DNA of 64,000 nucleotides from Paenibacillus sp. S150 (GCF_019352175.1 NZ_JACBYI010000022.1:35153-99152); one strand, 5' to 3'. Positions 43,365 through 52,558 are shown, counted from the stretch's first letter. A program made the numbers and translations. The notes: a model not told the origin generated them from the letters alone.

Positions 43365-45053
43365 CTAGATTTTGAACTGCCGGACAGCTTCCTGCAGCTT
43401 CACAGCCTGCTGGTACAAATGCTCAACCGTTTGGGCATGGACTTCCAGCTCCTGGCGCTGGCGGTCGGAATTGAGGGCCAGCGTCTCGGCATTTTGCCGG
43501 GATTTGGATGTGATCTGGGCGGTTTCTTCCACGGAGGCGCTGACCTCCTCGGTTCCTGCCGAAATCTGCTGTGTGGCGGCCGATACGGACTGGATGCTGT
43601 GGTTGATGCTCTGAATAAGAACAAGCAAATGGTTAAAAGCATTCCCGGCTTCGGCCACCTTGCCGGCTCCTGAAGCCACTTCGGAGTTCACATGATTCAT
43701 TTCTTCCGCCGACCGGTTCATATCCTCCTGCAGGCTGAGCAGGAATTCGCGGATCTGCTCATTCGATTCCTTCGATTGCTCGGACAGCTTGCGGACCTCT
43801 CCGGCAACTACCGCAAAGCCGCGGCCATGCTCCCCTGCACGTGCTGCTTCAATGGAGGCATTCAATGAGAGCATTTGAATTTGCTTGGTGATTTCCGTAA
43901 TTCCCTGGACAACCTCTCCGATCTGCAGGGAGCGCTCATTCATGGTGCGGAACTGCTCCAGCGATTTCACCGAAGCCCGTTCAACCTGGCGCATTTGCTC
44001 AACGGCGCTTTGGGCGATATCATTGCCGCCCGTTGCTTCCCCGGAAGCCTCAATGATTTGTTCAGTAACCTCACCGGCCGCTGAGGCGATATGCTGAATG
44101 CCGATATTAATCTCGTCCATCGCCCGGGAATTATCCTCTGCGCTATTTGCAATAGCTGTGCTGCCTTTGCCGATCTCTACAACCGAAAGAGAGGAATGCT
44201 CGGCCATCCCGTTCAGAATGCCGGTGCGCTCCTTCAGATCATTCGAATCTGTGACCACGACGCTGGAGGTATCCAGGACATGGGTAATCATTTCCTTCAG
44301 CCGCTCGCTCATGGTGCGGAAGCTCTCCGCGAGCTGGCCGACTTCGTCGCTGCCCTTGATTGCCAGCTGCTCGGTGAAATCACCGCCGGCCAGCTTGTTG
44401 CTGTACGCTGCGAGCTGTGCGATTGGACGTGTGATTCTGCGGCTCATGAGCATGGCTGAGCTTAGTCCGATGACCAGCACCAGCAAGGTAATCCCGGCAC
44501 TTGTCCAGAGAATACTCGACCTTTTTTCTTGTACAAAAGTTACATCCGAGCTTACCCCGACGATCATTGTAGTGCCGGGAACGCCGACATAGGCGGTCTT
44601 ATGTATACCATGACTGTCCGTATAAATTTCACTGAGTCCGGTTTTTCCCTTGGCGGCTTGCTCCATGGCGGGCTGTACCGCAATGCGCTCGTCCTGCTTC
44701 AGCTCCGCTCCGCGGTCTGCTGCGAGTACGGTCGCTTCACCCTCCTTCAGATTCATCAGAAAGATGGTTTCCACATCATGCTGTTTTCTTTTATCCTGGA
44801 AATAGTATTCAATCGTCGAAAGTGACTGATCGTTTTTGTTGAGGGTCCGCTGGGCATGCGTCGCATTCATATTTTTATAAATATCCTGGGCTGACCCGGT
44901 CAGAAGCTTGTTGATCTGCGGCATTACATAGCTGTTAATTGTATTGATGGATATAAAATAAAAGCTGATACTCAACAAAGCGGACGACAGCAACAGAACG
45001 ACAAACAACAAAAACGTGAATTTACGGCTGATTGACTTCTTGAAACTAAACAT
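43365..45053 (-). CDS. Methyl-accepting chemotaxis protein
   Basis: 562 residues. Membrane segments at ~12-34 and ~181-203 bracket an extracellular sensor (~35-180) that resembles a Cache-type ligand domain. A HAMP linker (RRITRPIAQLAAYSNKLAGGDFTEQL) follows, then the long coiled-coil signalling domain with the tip LSLNASIEAARAGEHGRGFAVVAGEVRKLSEQS, which docks CheA and CheW. The ligand is unknown. It stands alone; AAGGAGAG precedes ATG 45053. Confidence 0.95.
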   Translation of the reverse strand: MFSFKKSISRKFTFLLFVVLLLSSALLSISFYFISINTINSYVMPQINKLLTGSAQDIYKNMNATHAQRTLNKNDQSLSTIEYYFQDKRKQHDVETIFLMNLKEGEATVLAADRGAELKQDERIAVQPAMEQAAKGKTGLSEIYTDSHGIHKTAYVGVPGTTMIVGVSSDVTFVQEKRSSILWTSAGITLLVLVIGLSSAMLMSRRITRPIAQLAAYSNKLAGGDFTEQLAIKGSDEVGQLAESFRTMSERLKEMITHVLDTSSVVVTDSNDLKERTGILNGMAEHSSLSVVEIGKGSTAIANSAEDNSRAMDEINIGIQHIASAAGEVTEQIIEASGEATGGNDIAQSAVEQMRQVERASVKSLEQFRTMNERSLQIGEVVQGITEITKQIQMLSLNASIEAARAGEHGRGFAVVAGEVRKLSEQSKESNEQIREFLLSLQEDMNRSAEEMNHVNSEVASGAGKVAEAGNAFNHLLVLIQSINHSIQSVSAATQQISAGTEEVSASVEETAQITSKSRQNAETLALNSDRQRQELEVHAQTVEHLYQQAVKLQEAVRQFKI

Positions 45054-45394
45054 TGCGTTCTCTCCTTTTCTTTCAACTGCATCCTTCTATCCCATGCCGA
45101 TGCTCATGAGCCCGGCAAGCAGCAATATATTCCGCAGGTATAGGTCATATATGAAGCTATCGTGTTCGGGAATGTGATTGATAACTATTCTATAGAATTA
45201 ACCTCCGGTTGAATAGTGAAAATTTGTTTATTGCTGAAGAATTTTCAGAAATTTTACGCATAATTGACGAATTTTTTGCTTCTATATAGCTTGAACTCAT
45301 AATTATAAGGGCCGCCTCATCGGGTAAAAGGCATAAATTCTGTATTTCTACAACAAAGTGTGGTTTGGGGAATTTAGGGGAAATGACAACCAGT

Positions 45395-45580
45395 TTAGTG
45401 GGAAAAAGTAAAACTAATTGAACTTATTGGGCTCGTGGAGGACATTAGTGGGAAAAAGTAACACTAATTCTGCGGAAAGCAGCCATATTGGGCAGCAGGG
45501 CTGAAATTAGGTGTACAAAATCCCACTAAAGTCGTTTGGCAGACCGATTCCAGCGGATTAGTTTTACTTTTTCCACTTAG
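45395..45580 (-). repeat. QPE element 5, reversed
   Basis: Unit centres are near 45407, 45457, 45518 and 45569 (50, 61, 51). Read on the minus strand the order matches the other copies: the single GGGATTTTGTA-type unit, second in all clear plus-strand copies, is third here. No leader ORF is attached. Confidence 0.8.
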
Positions 45581-45599
45581 CAGCCGTTCCCTATTTCCC

Positions 45600-45745
45600 G
45601 CTATATAGGTTAGGAACGAAGCGTCCGCCTTTAGGTTTGGACTTCGGCCGTAAACCGGGGTTACCTCAGAAAGCGGGAAGTCCAAAACCTTTCCGCAGAT
45701 CAAAACCCGAATTAGCAATATCTCAAGTTCCATTTATATATAGCG
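45600..45745 (+). repeat. Tail module shared with 52852-53000
   Basis: Shared blocks in the same order: AGCGTCYGCCTTT, GCGGGAAGTCCAA, CAAGTTCNATYTATATA. The 951-bp gap 45054-46004 has no gene; this module and QPE 5 fill its middle. Confidence 0.6.
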
Positions 45746-45883
45746 AAAAAAGCTGAATATTGTCTGGTTTCATGAAAACTTAAAATTTCATGGCATGTTA
45801 GCTCCGGCAGATGCGCACAGCGTTTCCTGAAGCCCTGCACAGAACCGGCGCGCTTCCAGCGGGACCACCTTGTCTTAAAACAC

Positions 45884-45928
45884 AACAAGCAGCAGCCGGC
45901 TCCCCACGGGGCCGGTCTGCTGCTTGTT
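45884..45928. terminator. Hairpin after pepQ
   Basis: AACAAGCAGCAGCCGGC pairs with GGCCGGTCTGCTGCTTGTT around a short loop. On the minus strand it is followed by GTGTTTTAAG, so it could end the pepQ transcript. Confidence 0.6.
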
Positions 45929-46004
45929 TGCTGTGCTGTGCTGCACGCAGAATGCTGCGGGAATGCGCATTGCCTGCGTGAATCGGTGGTGGCTGGGCTG
46001 CCGC

Positions 46005-47099
46005 CTATAAATGCAGCACAGTAAGTTCCTTCGGCATGGTCGTCAGCGTCTGCGGGCCTTCCGGCGTAATCCAGACGTCGTCTTCAATCCGCACGCCGCC
46101 CAGGCCCGCGACATAAACGCCCGGCTCCACTGTGAATACATTGCCGATGTCGATGAAATCGCCGTTCATCCCGTGCAGCGACGGATACTCGTGCGTGTCC
46201 ATGCCCAGGCCGTGTCCAACCCGGTGCATGAAGTACTCTCCGTAGCCGGCGGCTTCGATCACTTCACGCGCCGCACGGTCCACCGAGCCGAAGGTTGCTC
46301 CGGCCCTGGATGCGGCAATGCCGGCTTCATTGGCCGCCAGCACGGCGTTGTAGATCTCTGCCAGCTTGGGATTTGCCTCTTCAACGGCGAAGGTGCGGGT
46401 AATATCGGAGGCGTAGCCGGCGGCATATACGCCCAGGTCGAACATCAGGAAGTCCCCGGGCTGAATGATGCGGCTGCCTGGCACACCGTGCGGCAGGGCG
46501 GTATTCGGACCCGAGAGAACCATGGTATCGAAGGAGGGGCCGGAAGCGCCGACCTTTTTCATCAGATAGTCCAGCTCGGCCACCAGCTCAATTTCGCTGA
46601 CTCCGGCTCTGACATGAGTGAGGCCCCGGCGGAGCACCTCCTCCACCAGCTCGGCGGCATGCTTCATGCGGCTGATTTCCTCCGGTGTTTTTTTGGCGCG
46701 CATTGCCCGCAGCAGCTGGCCGATATCACGGAAGGCATCCGCAGGAACCGCTTCTGCCAGCTGTTCATAGCGGCTTACAGAGAAATGCTCCTTCTCGATG
46801 CCCATAGCTCCGGGCTTAGAGCCTCCCAAGCATGATTTCAGCAGCTCGTACGGATTGTCCGTATCGCTGTGCGTCAGAATCTTCGTCACGGAGGAGGCGG
46901 CATGAGCCGCTTCTGCATCAAGCGCCGGAACGATCAGTACGGGCTCTTCGCCGCGGACCAGCAGCAGTCCCAAAAAACGCTCATGCGGATTGCTGGCAAA
47001 TCCGGTCAAATAATAGACATGCTTCGGATCGGTGACGAGCAGCGCATCCAGGCCCCCGCCAGCCATTCCCTGCTCCAAAGTGGATAGAGCCTCATTCAT
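46005..47099 (-). CDS. pepQ: Xaa-Pro dipeptidase (M24 metallopeptidase)
   Basis: 364 residues. The N-terminal creatinase-like domain (~1-130) has LVTDPKHVYYLTGFASNPHERFL. The pita-bread catalytic domain carries all five metal ligands: Asp in FDLGVYAAGYASDITRTF (two Asp), His in HRVGHGLGMDTHEYPSL, and Glu in FTVEPGVYV and VRIEDDVWI. It removes N-terminal residues before proline, or splits Xaa-Pro dipeptides, in the cytoplasm. A single gene with an in-frame ATG 47099. Confidence 0.93.
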   Translation of the reverse strand: MNEALSTLEQGMAGGGLDALLVTDPKHVYYLTGFASNPHERFLGLLLVRGEEPVLIVPALDAEAAHAASSVTKILTHSDTDNPYELLKSCLGGSKPGAMGIEKEHFSVSRYEQLAEAVPADAFRDIGQLLRAMRAKKTPEEISRMKHAAELVEEVLRRGLTHVRAGVSEIELVAELDYLMKKVGASGPSFDTMVLSGPNTALPHGVPGSRIIQPGDFLMFDLGVYAAGYASDITRTFAVEEANPKLAEIYNAVLAANEAGIAASRAGATFGSVDRAAREVIEAAGYGEYFMHRVGHGLGMDTHEYPSLHGMNGDFIDIGNVFTVEPGVYVAGLGGVRIEDDVWITPEGPQTLTTMPKELTVLHL

Positions 47100-47626
47100 T
47101 TCAGTTGTTCCCCTTTCGGATTCACGTTACAAAGCAACGTTCTCATTATAGATCATAAGCCGGTATGGTGCACGTGCAGGAAAATAGGGAAAGCGGGTTT
47201 AAGAAAAAAGAGAGCGGGGTAATAGGTGCCAACATCGTTTTACGGCTTGTGCAGCCCCAACTGCAGAGTCCTGCATGCTGCGCGGAGGGAGCCTTGCTTT
47301 TTTTGACGAAGCCGCATCCTGTTCCCGGCTGTATTCTTTACAACTAAAAAAATGGTTTCTCTTCCGCCCCGCAGCTTATTGCACTCCTTGCAGTTCAAAA
47401 ACCTCCAATGACCAAACACCGGCCAAACGCCATTTTTTACTGTGCGAAATACAATTACCGTTGACAGGAAGCGATTTTCCCTTACTTTACTTTACTGCAC
47501 CGATAGAACTGGCGTTGCTGCGTGGAAGGTTTGGATTCCTTCGGCTGCCCAGCTGATTTACTGACTATTCCACTCCGTATCCCATTCCGCTCATTATTTC
47601 CATTTCAATTCCGGGAGGTTATGACC
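47100..47626 (+). promoter_or_regulatory. Intergenic region with probable promoter of the sugar dehydrogenase gene
   Basis: This 527-bp gap has no gene. A perfect TTGACA lies at 47461-47466, and 16 bases on TACTTT (47483-47488) falls inside a short tandem TTACTTTACTTTACT. Changes in that repeat would shift the -10 spacing. The ribosome site GGGAGG is at 47613-47618. Confidence 0.5.
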
Positions 47627-48904
47627 ATGTTTCTCACTAAAAGCCCTAACCGCATACTGCTGCTGGGCGTCACGTGCATTCTATGGGCAGGACTGCTGAC
47701 GGCCTGCGGCGGATCTGCCGGACCGGAGAGCGGCGAAGCCGGACTGAATGCCGGGGGAGCGCTCCCTGCGGGAACACCTGCAGCATCCGCCGGCCCTGAA
47801 GCGGCAGCATCTGCAGGCGAATCATCGGAAGGTGAGGGAACGGCTCCCGGGAATCCGCCGCCTTCATTTTCTTCTTCCTCCTTTCCGTACACGGCTCAGA
47901 CACTGGCTGCCGGGCTGGATGTACCTTGGGAGATGGACTTTGCGCCGGATGGACGGATATTTTTTACCGAGCGGCCTGGTACCTTGCGTGTGATCGAGAA
48001 CGGCGAAGTAAGAGACAATCCGCTTCTGGAATTCCCTGCACCCTTTTTAAGCAGGGGAGAGGGCGGCTTGCTGGGCTTTGCGCTTGATCCGGCTTTTGAA
48101 GACAACGGGTTCGCCTATACGTATCATTCATACCGCAGCGAAAGCGGGGGAGTGGAAAATCGGGTGCTCCGTTTAAGCATCAGCGGCAGCAAGGCGGTGA
48201 TCGATAAAGTGCTGCTGGATGGCATCCCGGGAGACACCAATCACAACGGCGGGCGGATCAAATTCGGACCTGACGGTTATCTGTATATCACGACAGGCGA
48301 ACGCTATGAGCCGGAGCTGGCACAGGACCGGAACAGCCTGGGCGGCAAAATTCTGCGGATTTCCCCGGACGGCTCCATCCCGGCGGACAACCCGTTCCCT
48401 GGCTCCCCCGTATACAGCTGGGGCCACCGCAATCCTCAGGGGCTGGCCTGGCAGCCGGGCAGCGGCATTCTTTACAGCTCGGAGCACGGCCAGTCCAGCC
48501 ATGATGAGATCAATATCATTGAGGCCGGGGGGAATTACGGCTGGCCTCTGATTGAAGGCGACGAAGCCGGGGCCGGGAACGGAGCAGGGATGAAGCTTCC
48601 GCTGCTGCACAGCGGAGAGGAGACCTGGGCCCCGTCAGGAATCGCTTTTATTACCCAGGGGCCATGGAGCGGCGAGCTGCTTGTGGCGAATCTGGCCGGA
48701 CAACAGCTGCTGCATGTTTCCCTGGGGGCGGGAAACGGTGAAGCTGCGGCAGAAGCCATGTTCCATGAGGAGTGGGGCCGCATCCGCAATGTGGCCGAAG
48801 GGCCGGACGGAACCCTGTATCTGATGACCAACAACCGGGACGGCAGGGGAAGCCCCGGAGCGGAGGATGACCGGCTTATTGCGCTGAAGCCGAATGTAGA
48901 GTAA
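47627..48904 (+). CDS. PQQ-dependent aldose sugar dehydrogenase-like lipoprotein
   Basis: 425 residues from ATG 47627, eight bases after GGGAGG. The lipobox is LLTACGG, so the protein is anchored outside the membrane. Residues ~25-80 are a low-complexity Gly/Ala/Ser/Pro linker. The beta-propeller domain (~85-425) has the GSDH family pattern: LDVPWEMDFAPDGRIFFTERPG, GGLLGFALDPAF, DTNHNGGRIKFGPDGYLYITTGE, NSLGGKILRISPDG, SWGHRNPQGLAW, EHGQSSHDEINII and GGNYGWPLIEG. Homologues oxidise aldoses with PQQ in the periplasm; no PQQ synthesis genes are in the window. Confidence 0.9.
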   Translation: MFLTKSPNRILLLGVTCILWAGLLTACGGSAGPESGEAGLNAGGALPAGTPAASAGPEAAASAGESSEGEGTAPGNPPPSFSSSSFPYTAQTLAAGLDVPWEMDFAPDGRIFFTERPGTLRVIENGEVRDNPLLEFPAPFLSRGEGGLLGFALDPAFEDNGFAYTYHSYRSESGGVENRVLRLSISGSKAVIDKVLLDGIPGDTNHNGGRIKFGPDGYLYITTGERYEPELAQDRNSLGGKILRISPDGSIPADNPFPGSPVYSWGHRNPQGLAWQPGSGILYSSEHGQSSHDEINIIEAGGNYGWPLIEGDEAGAGNGAGMKLPLLHSGEETWAPSGIAFITQGPWSGELLVANLAGQQLLHVSLGAGNGEAAAEAMFHEEWGRIRNVAEGPDGTLYLMTNNRDGRGSPGAEDDRLIALKPNVE

Positions 48905-49089
48905 GCGGAGAGCTTCCTGCTGAAGCGGTACCGATAGGATAGGAGGACGGCGATTTATGCTTGCGTGCAGGATCAGCTGCTGCCAGTGCAGGGATAAGCC
49001 ATTCAGACACGGCCAACCTTTGCCTGAATAGAATCTTCACCCCCGGAAAGCTTCGCGTTACCCATGGGAATGGAGCGCAGAGCGGCCGG

Positions 49090-49250
49090 CAATTGCCAGC
49101 ATATCCCCGCAGAGCGGCCGGAGGATTGGCAGGTGGTATCCGTGCAGAGCGGGCGGATTGGCAGGTGGTATCCCCGCAGAGCAGTCAGCGATTGGCAGGT
49201 GGTATCCCCGCAGAGCAGTCAGCGATTGGCAGGCGGTATCCCCGCAGAAT
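49090..49250 (+). repeat. Minisatellite of four to five 32-34 bp units
   Basis: The unit GATTGGCAGGTGGTATCCCC plus GCAGAGCAGTCAGC starts at 49124, 49156, 49190 and 49224, with a degenerate copy from 49090. It lies after the sugar dehydrogenase gene in a gap (48905-49707) that has no convincing gene and also holds QPE 6. Confidence 0.85.
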
Positions 49251-49358
49251 ACAGACTTCGGCGGGCCAACGTCTGGCCCGCAAGAACACACCATGTATCT
49301 CAATCTCAATCCGGAAAATGATGTCCAAGTGAGCATTGACTATACAGCGAATAGTGGA

Positions 49359-49546
49359 TTAGGTGGAAATAGTATACTTAAAATTACTGAAATCCCTTCC
49401 GCAGCAGCTTTAGTGGGATTTTGTACACTTATTTTCAGTGAAATGTCTATATTTGGAGCGATTCGGCCCCTTTAAGTCTACTTTTTCCCACTAGGATTCG
49501 GTTTGAAGCGGGAAGGCCCGGATTTAAGTGACCTTTTTCCACTTCG
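49359..49546 (+). repeat. QPE element 6
   Basis: Diverged units are centred near 49371, 49422, 49483 and 49535 (about 51, 61, 52), forward, forward, inverted, inverted. No leader ORF. The connecting DNA does not resemble elements 1-3. Confidence 0.75.
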
Positions 49547-49707
49547 GATCATCGAAGTTAGGCTGTAGCTTGACTGGTGACTTGACTGCATGTAAGAATC
49601 ACGCACCACGCTGCCAGCCCGCACAGGCTGTTCAGCTGCGTCAGCCGGCCGGGAAAGGCCTGCATCTGCCCCTGAAACGCCTGCGTCATCTGTGCAATCC
49701 GCTAAAG

Positions 49708-50035
49708 GGGGCATTTTCAGCGAACTGAAAATATGACCTTTCAGCATCGGCGGGCTGCCTGTGATGAACGGCATATCGCCGCGGTATTCGAACAGCCGGA
49801 CACCGTGCAGCTTACCGGCGGGCAGCGGCAGATTGCCGATATGCCGATATCCTGAGGGGGTCAGGATAATGCGTTTGGGGTTTGCAGGCAGGTGACCCGG
49901 GTTCCCCGTGGGCCGCAAGAGGGCGTGTGTTATTCCGGACATGCCGGTACCGATCAGCGTGAGGCCATCCTCATCCTTCAGCAGCACCGGATAAATCGTG
50001 GCGGGTCCCCGGACCCGCCTCCAGACAGGGTTGTC
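49708..50035 (-). pseudogene. Remnant of an MBL-fold metallohydrolase
   Basis: The minus-strand frame gives TIYPVLLKDEDGLTLIGTGMSG, the usual first beta-hairpin of MBL hydrolases, then PKRIILTPSGYRHIGNLP where the family has the metal motif THxDxDHIG, then KLHGVRLFEYRGDMPFITGSPPMLK. The first two metal residues are lost, the frame breaks soon after, and a stop lies just upstream with no start codon. The open frame runs on to 49478 but the rest looks non-coding. Confidence 0.6.
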
Positions 50036-50156
50036 AGCTTAAGGGTTTTCTTAATCCCCCGATATGATGTAACATAATCTTAAAACATGCGCTTGTAAAA
50101 AGGCCAGGCCGGGGCTGAAGCCGGCAGGGTACAACGTGGGGAGAGGGGATTCGCTC

Positions 50157-50999
50157 ATGTCAGGGAAGACCGTGCTGATCACCGGAGGCAATTCCGGAAT
50201 GGGACTGGCGGCAACGATTGAAATGGCCCGCCGGGGAGCGGCGGTCATTATGGCCTGCCGCAGCCGCAAGCGGGGAGAAGAGGCGCTTGCGGAAGCCAAG
50301 CGGCAGAGCGGGTCGGATAATATTAAGCTGATGCTGTGCGATCTGGCCTCGTTCCAGAGCGTCCGCGCTTTTGCCGGGGAATTTAAGGCCGTCTATCCCG
50401 TGCTTGATGTGTTAATCAATAATGCCGGAGTCATCTCAATTAAGAGGCAGCTCACGGCCGACGGGTACGAGCTGGATTTCGGGGTGAACCACCTGGGCCA
50501 TTTCCTGTTGACGAATCTGCTGCTGGAGCGGCTGGCCGCAGCGGAGCAGGGGCGGATTGTTGTAGTTGCCTCAGGCGCTTATAAGATCGGCAAGCTCCAT
50601 CTGGATGATCACACCCTGTCGCACGGCTACAATCCGGCCAAGGCCTATGCCCGTTCCAAGCTGGCCAATATTCTGTTCACCCGGGAGCTGGCTTCACGCC
50701 TGAGGGGAACTGGTGTTACAGTTAATGCCGTACATCCGGGTGCGGTTGGAACAAGCCTCGGGGTTAACCGCGAGACAGGCTTCGGACGCTCAATCCTGAA
50801 GCTGCTGTCGCACTTTTTTCTGACACCGGAGCAGGGCGCGGACACGGCTGTCTGGCTGGCAACCGCGCCTGAGCTGCGTGAAGTGTCCGGAGAGTATTAT
50901 TACCGGAGGAAGATTCAGGAGCTGTCCTCCCGGGCGCGGAATGCGGAGGAGGCCGCACGGCTGTGGAAGTGGAGTCTGGAGCAAACCGGTCTGCAATAA
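50157..50999 (+). CDS. Short-chain dehydrogenase, retinol-dehydrogenase-like
   Basis: About 280 residues from ATG 50157, which follows GGGGAGAGGGG; GTG 50136 is an in-frame alternative. TGGNSGMG is the cofactor loop, ACRSRKRGEEA indicates NADP preference, then LINNAGV and the catalytic Tyr/Lys in YARSKLANILFTRELA. GLAATIEMARRGAAV and the long C-terminal part resemble the extended retinol dehydrogenase/WWOX branch. The physiological substrate is unknown. It stands alone downstream of the MBL remnant, divergent from it. Confidence 0.9.
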   Translation: MSGKTVLITGGNSGMGLAATIEMARRGAAVIMACRSRKRGEEALAEAKRQSGSDNIKLMLCDLASFQSVRAFAGEFKAVYPVLDVLINNAGVISIKRQLTADGYELDFGVNHLGHFLLTNLLLERLAAAEQGRIVVVASGAYKIGKLHLDDHTLSHGYNPAKAYARSKLANILFTRELASRLRGTGVTVNAVHPGAVGTSLGVNRETGFGRSILKLLSHFFLTPEQGADTAVWLATAPELREVSGEYYYRRKIQELSSRARNAEEAARLWKWSLEQTGLQ

Positions 51000-51090
51000 A
51001 TTGCCGCAGCAGAGAAGAAAGCTCAGCCGGCCCGATTACAGCCGCGCGGCGAGCCAATGCAATTCATAAATTTGCAGGAGGAATGGATGA

Positions 51091-51594
51091 ATGACAACGC
51101 AGAATTACAGCATCGAAGATGCAGTGGCCGGGGATCTGGCGGCCATCGTGGATATATATAACTCAACGGTTGCCGGCAGAATGGTTACTGCCGATCTGGA
51201 GCCGGTGAGCGTTGCGGACAGAGAGAAATGGTTCCAGGAGCACAACAGCCATCACCGGCCGCTCTGGGTGCTGAAAAAAGACGGGGAAATCGCCGGCTGG
51301 CTCAGCTTCCAGTCCTTCTACGGCCGCCCGGCCTATAACGGCACTGCGGAAATCAGTGTCTATGTAAATGAAAAATTCCGCGGCACAGGGGCAGGAAGCC
51401 TGCTGCTGGCCAAAGCGCTGGAGGAATGCCCGCGCCTTGGCCTGCAGAATCTGGTCGGCTTTGTGTTTGGCCATAATGAGCCAAGCCTGTCGCTGCTGCG
51501 GAAATTTGGTTTTGAAGAGTGGGGCCTGCTGCCGGGTGTCGCCGAGATGGACGGAATTCTGCGTGATCTGGTGATTATCGGCCGCAAGCTGTAA
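51091..51594 (+). CDS. GNAT N-acetyltransferase, phosphinothricin-acetyltransferase-like
   Basis: 167 residues. YSIEDAVAGDLAAIVDIYNSTVAGRMVTADLEPVS is the typical start of the Pat/YncA group, followed by FYGRPAYNGTAEISVYVNEKFRGTGAGSLLLAKAL, which contains the acetyl-CoA loop, and FGHNEPSLSLLRKFGFEEWGLLPGVAEMDG. Relatives acetylate methionine sulfoximine-like amino acids or herbicidal phosphinothricin. ATG 51091 follows GCAGGAGGAATGG at a normal distance. It is convergent with the HxlR gene. Confidence 0.9.
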   Translation: MTTQNYSIEDAVAGDLAAIVDIYNSTVAGRMVTADLEPVSVADREKWFQEHNSHHRPLWVLKKDGEIAGWLSFQSFYGRPAYNGTAEISVYVNEKFRGTGAGSLLLAKALEECPRLGLQNLVGFVFGHNEPSLSLLRKFGFEEWGLLPGVAEMDGILRDLVIIGRKL

Positions 51595-51635
51595 TTTATG
51601 GAATGCTCTCCGCGCTCCGGAGCGGTACGTGAAGC

Positions 51636-51980
51636 TTATTGCGGGCGGACAGGTTCAGACTGGCATTCTTCGGCTGTAATCCATGAATCCGACCATTGCT
51701 GGAGGTCACGGATGACCGATTCCAGCGCCCGTCCCTTAGCCGTCAGAGAGTACTGGATACGTACGGGCGTCTCGGGGAACACCTCGCGGAGGACGATGCC
51801 CTCCTGTTCAAGCTCCTTAAGCCGCTCGGAGAGCAGCCTGCCGCTGACCGGCAGCGAGGCTTCGATCACACTGAACCGCTGGGGTCCCTGGAGAAGCTGA
51901 TAGATGATTAAGCCCGTCCAACGTCTGCCGATAATATCCATGCTTTTTTGTAACCTTGGACACAAATCTGTAGATTTCAT
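51636..51980 (-). CDS. HxlR-family transcriptional regulator
   Basis: About 114 residues. A winged helix of the HxlR type: CPRLQKSMDIIGRRWTGLIIYQLLQGPQRFSVIEASLP, then SGRLLSERLKELEQEGIVLREVFPETPVRIQYSLTAKG. The Cys near residue 7 is the position that senses electrophiles in the quinone/aldehyde-responsive members. ATG 51980 follows AAGAGGTG; a GTG at 51989 is in frame. No target gene is adjacent on its strand. Confidence 0.9.
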   Translation of the reverse strand: MKSTDLCPRLQKSMDIIGRRWTGLIIYQLLQGPQRFSVIEASLPVSGRLLSERLKELEQEGIVLREVFPETPVRIQYSLTAKGRALESVIRDLQQWSDSWITAEECQSEPVRPQ

Positions 51981-52195
51981 AAGGCTCACCTCTTACTCTA
52001 CATTATAAACGAAAAGACCCCTGACTAAAACAAATTTGAAGTATATAAGATGAGGTTAATCCTGACAAAAGCAACTAAGGAGAAGCTTGAAGCTTGCGGA
52101 GCGGCAGCGGCCGGAAACCGGGGCATTCTCTTATAGCCCGAAGAGTATGATTTCATTTCATTCCAGATACCGACTGACCCGAAAGGATGATTACA

Positions 52196-52456
52196 ATGGC
52201 CAAAAAGAAGAAATCAACCCCGGCTCCGCGCCCTGCCGCGTCAGATGCTCCGGCAACCCTGAAGGATCTGCTGAGCAGAGATGTGCTGGATAAGCTGAAG
52301 GCGCAGGCAGATGCGCTCAAGGCTGAAGAAAATGAGAAAAAGGAGGCCGCCCGCAAAGCGGTTGAGGATCAGCGTAAGGCGGAGCAGAAGCGTCTGGAAA
52401 ATGATTTTGCCCATTTGCTGGAGAACAGCAGCCAGGACTGGAGCAAATTCAAATAA
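52196..52456 (+). CDS. YqkE family protein
   Basis: About 86 residues, strongly basic at the start (MAKKKKSTPAPRP) and then one long charged helix (LKDLLSRDVLDKLKAQADAL...EENEKKEAARKAVEDQRKAEQKRLENDF), ending HLLENSSQDWSKFK. This pattern matches the uncharacterised YqkE (DUF3886) family of bacilli. The Lys-rich coiled helix suggests nucleic-acid or ribosome contact, which is an inference. ATG 52196 follows GAAAGGATG; an ATG at 52187 overlaps that site. Confidence 0.85.
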   Translation: MAKKKKSTPAPRPAASDAPATLKDLLSRDVLDKLKAQADALKAEENEKKEAARKAVEDQRKAEQKRLENDFAHLLENSSQDWSKFK

Positions 52457-52474
52457 ACAGGATACGCATGCGCT

Positions 52475-52517
52475 AAAACGGCTGCGCGGCCCTTGAAGGG
52501 GCGGCGCAGCCGTTTTT
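52475..52517 (+). terminator. Terminator after yqkE
   Basis: AAAACGGCTGCGC pairs exactly with GCGCAGCCGTTTT, and TTTTT follows. Confidence 0.85.
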
Positions 52518-52558
52518 GGTTAATTGCTCAACAGACGTGGTTGTGAATAATTTTATAT

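Noticed and set aside
45464..45733. 89-codon minus-strand frame in QPE 5
   Set aside because: Made of repeat DNA; no protein pattern and no conservation with other QPE copies.
48961..49332. 124-codon frame after the sugar dehydrogenase gene
   Set aside because: It is driven by the minisatellite, and neighbouring frames are open equally.
49478..49707. C-terminal part of the 169-codon minus-strand frame
   Set aside because: Beyond the MBL-like portion the text is low in protein character and runs into QPE 6.
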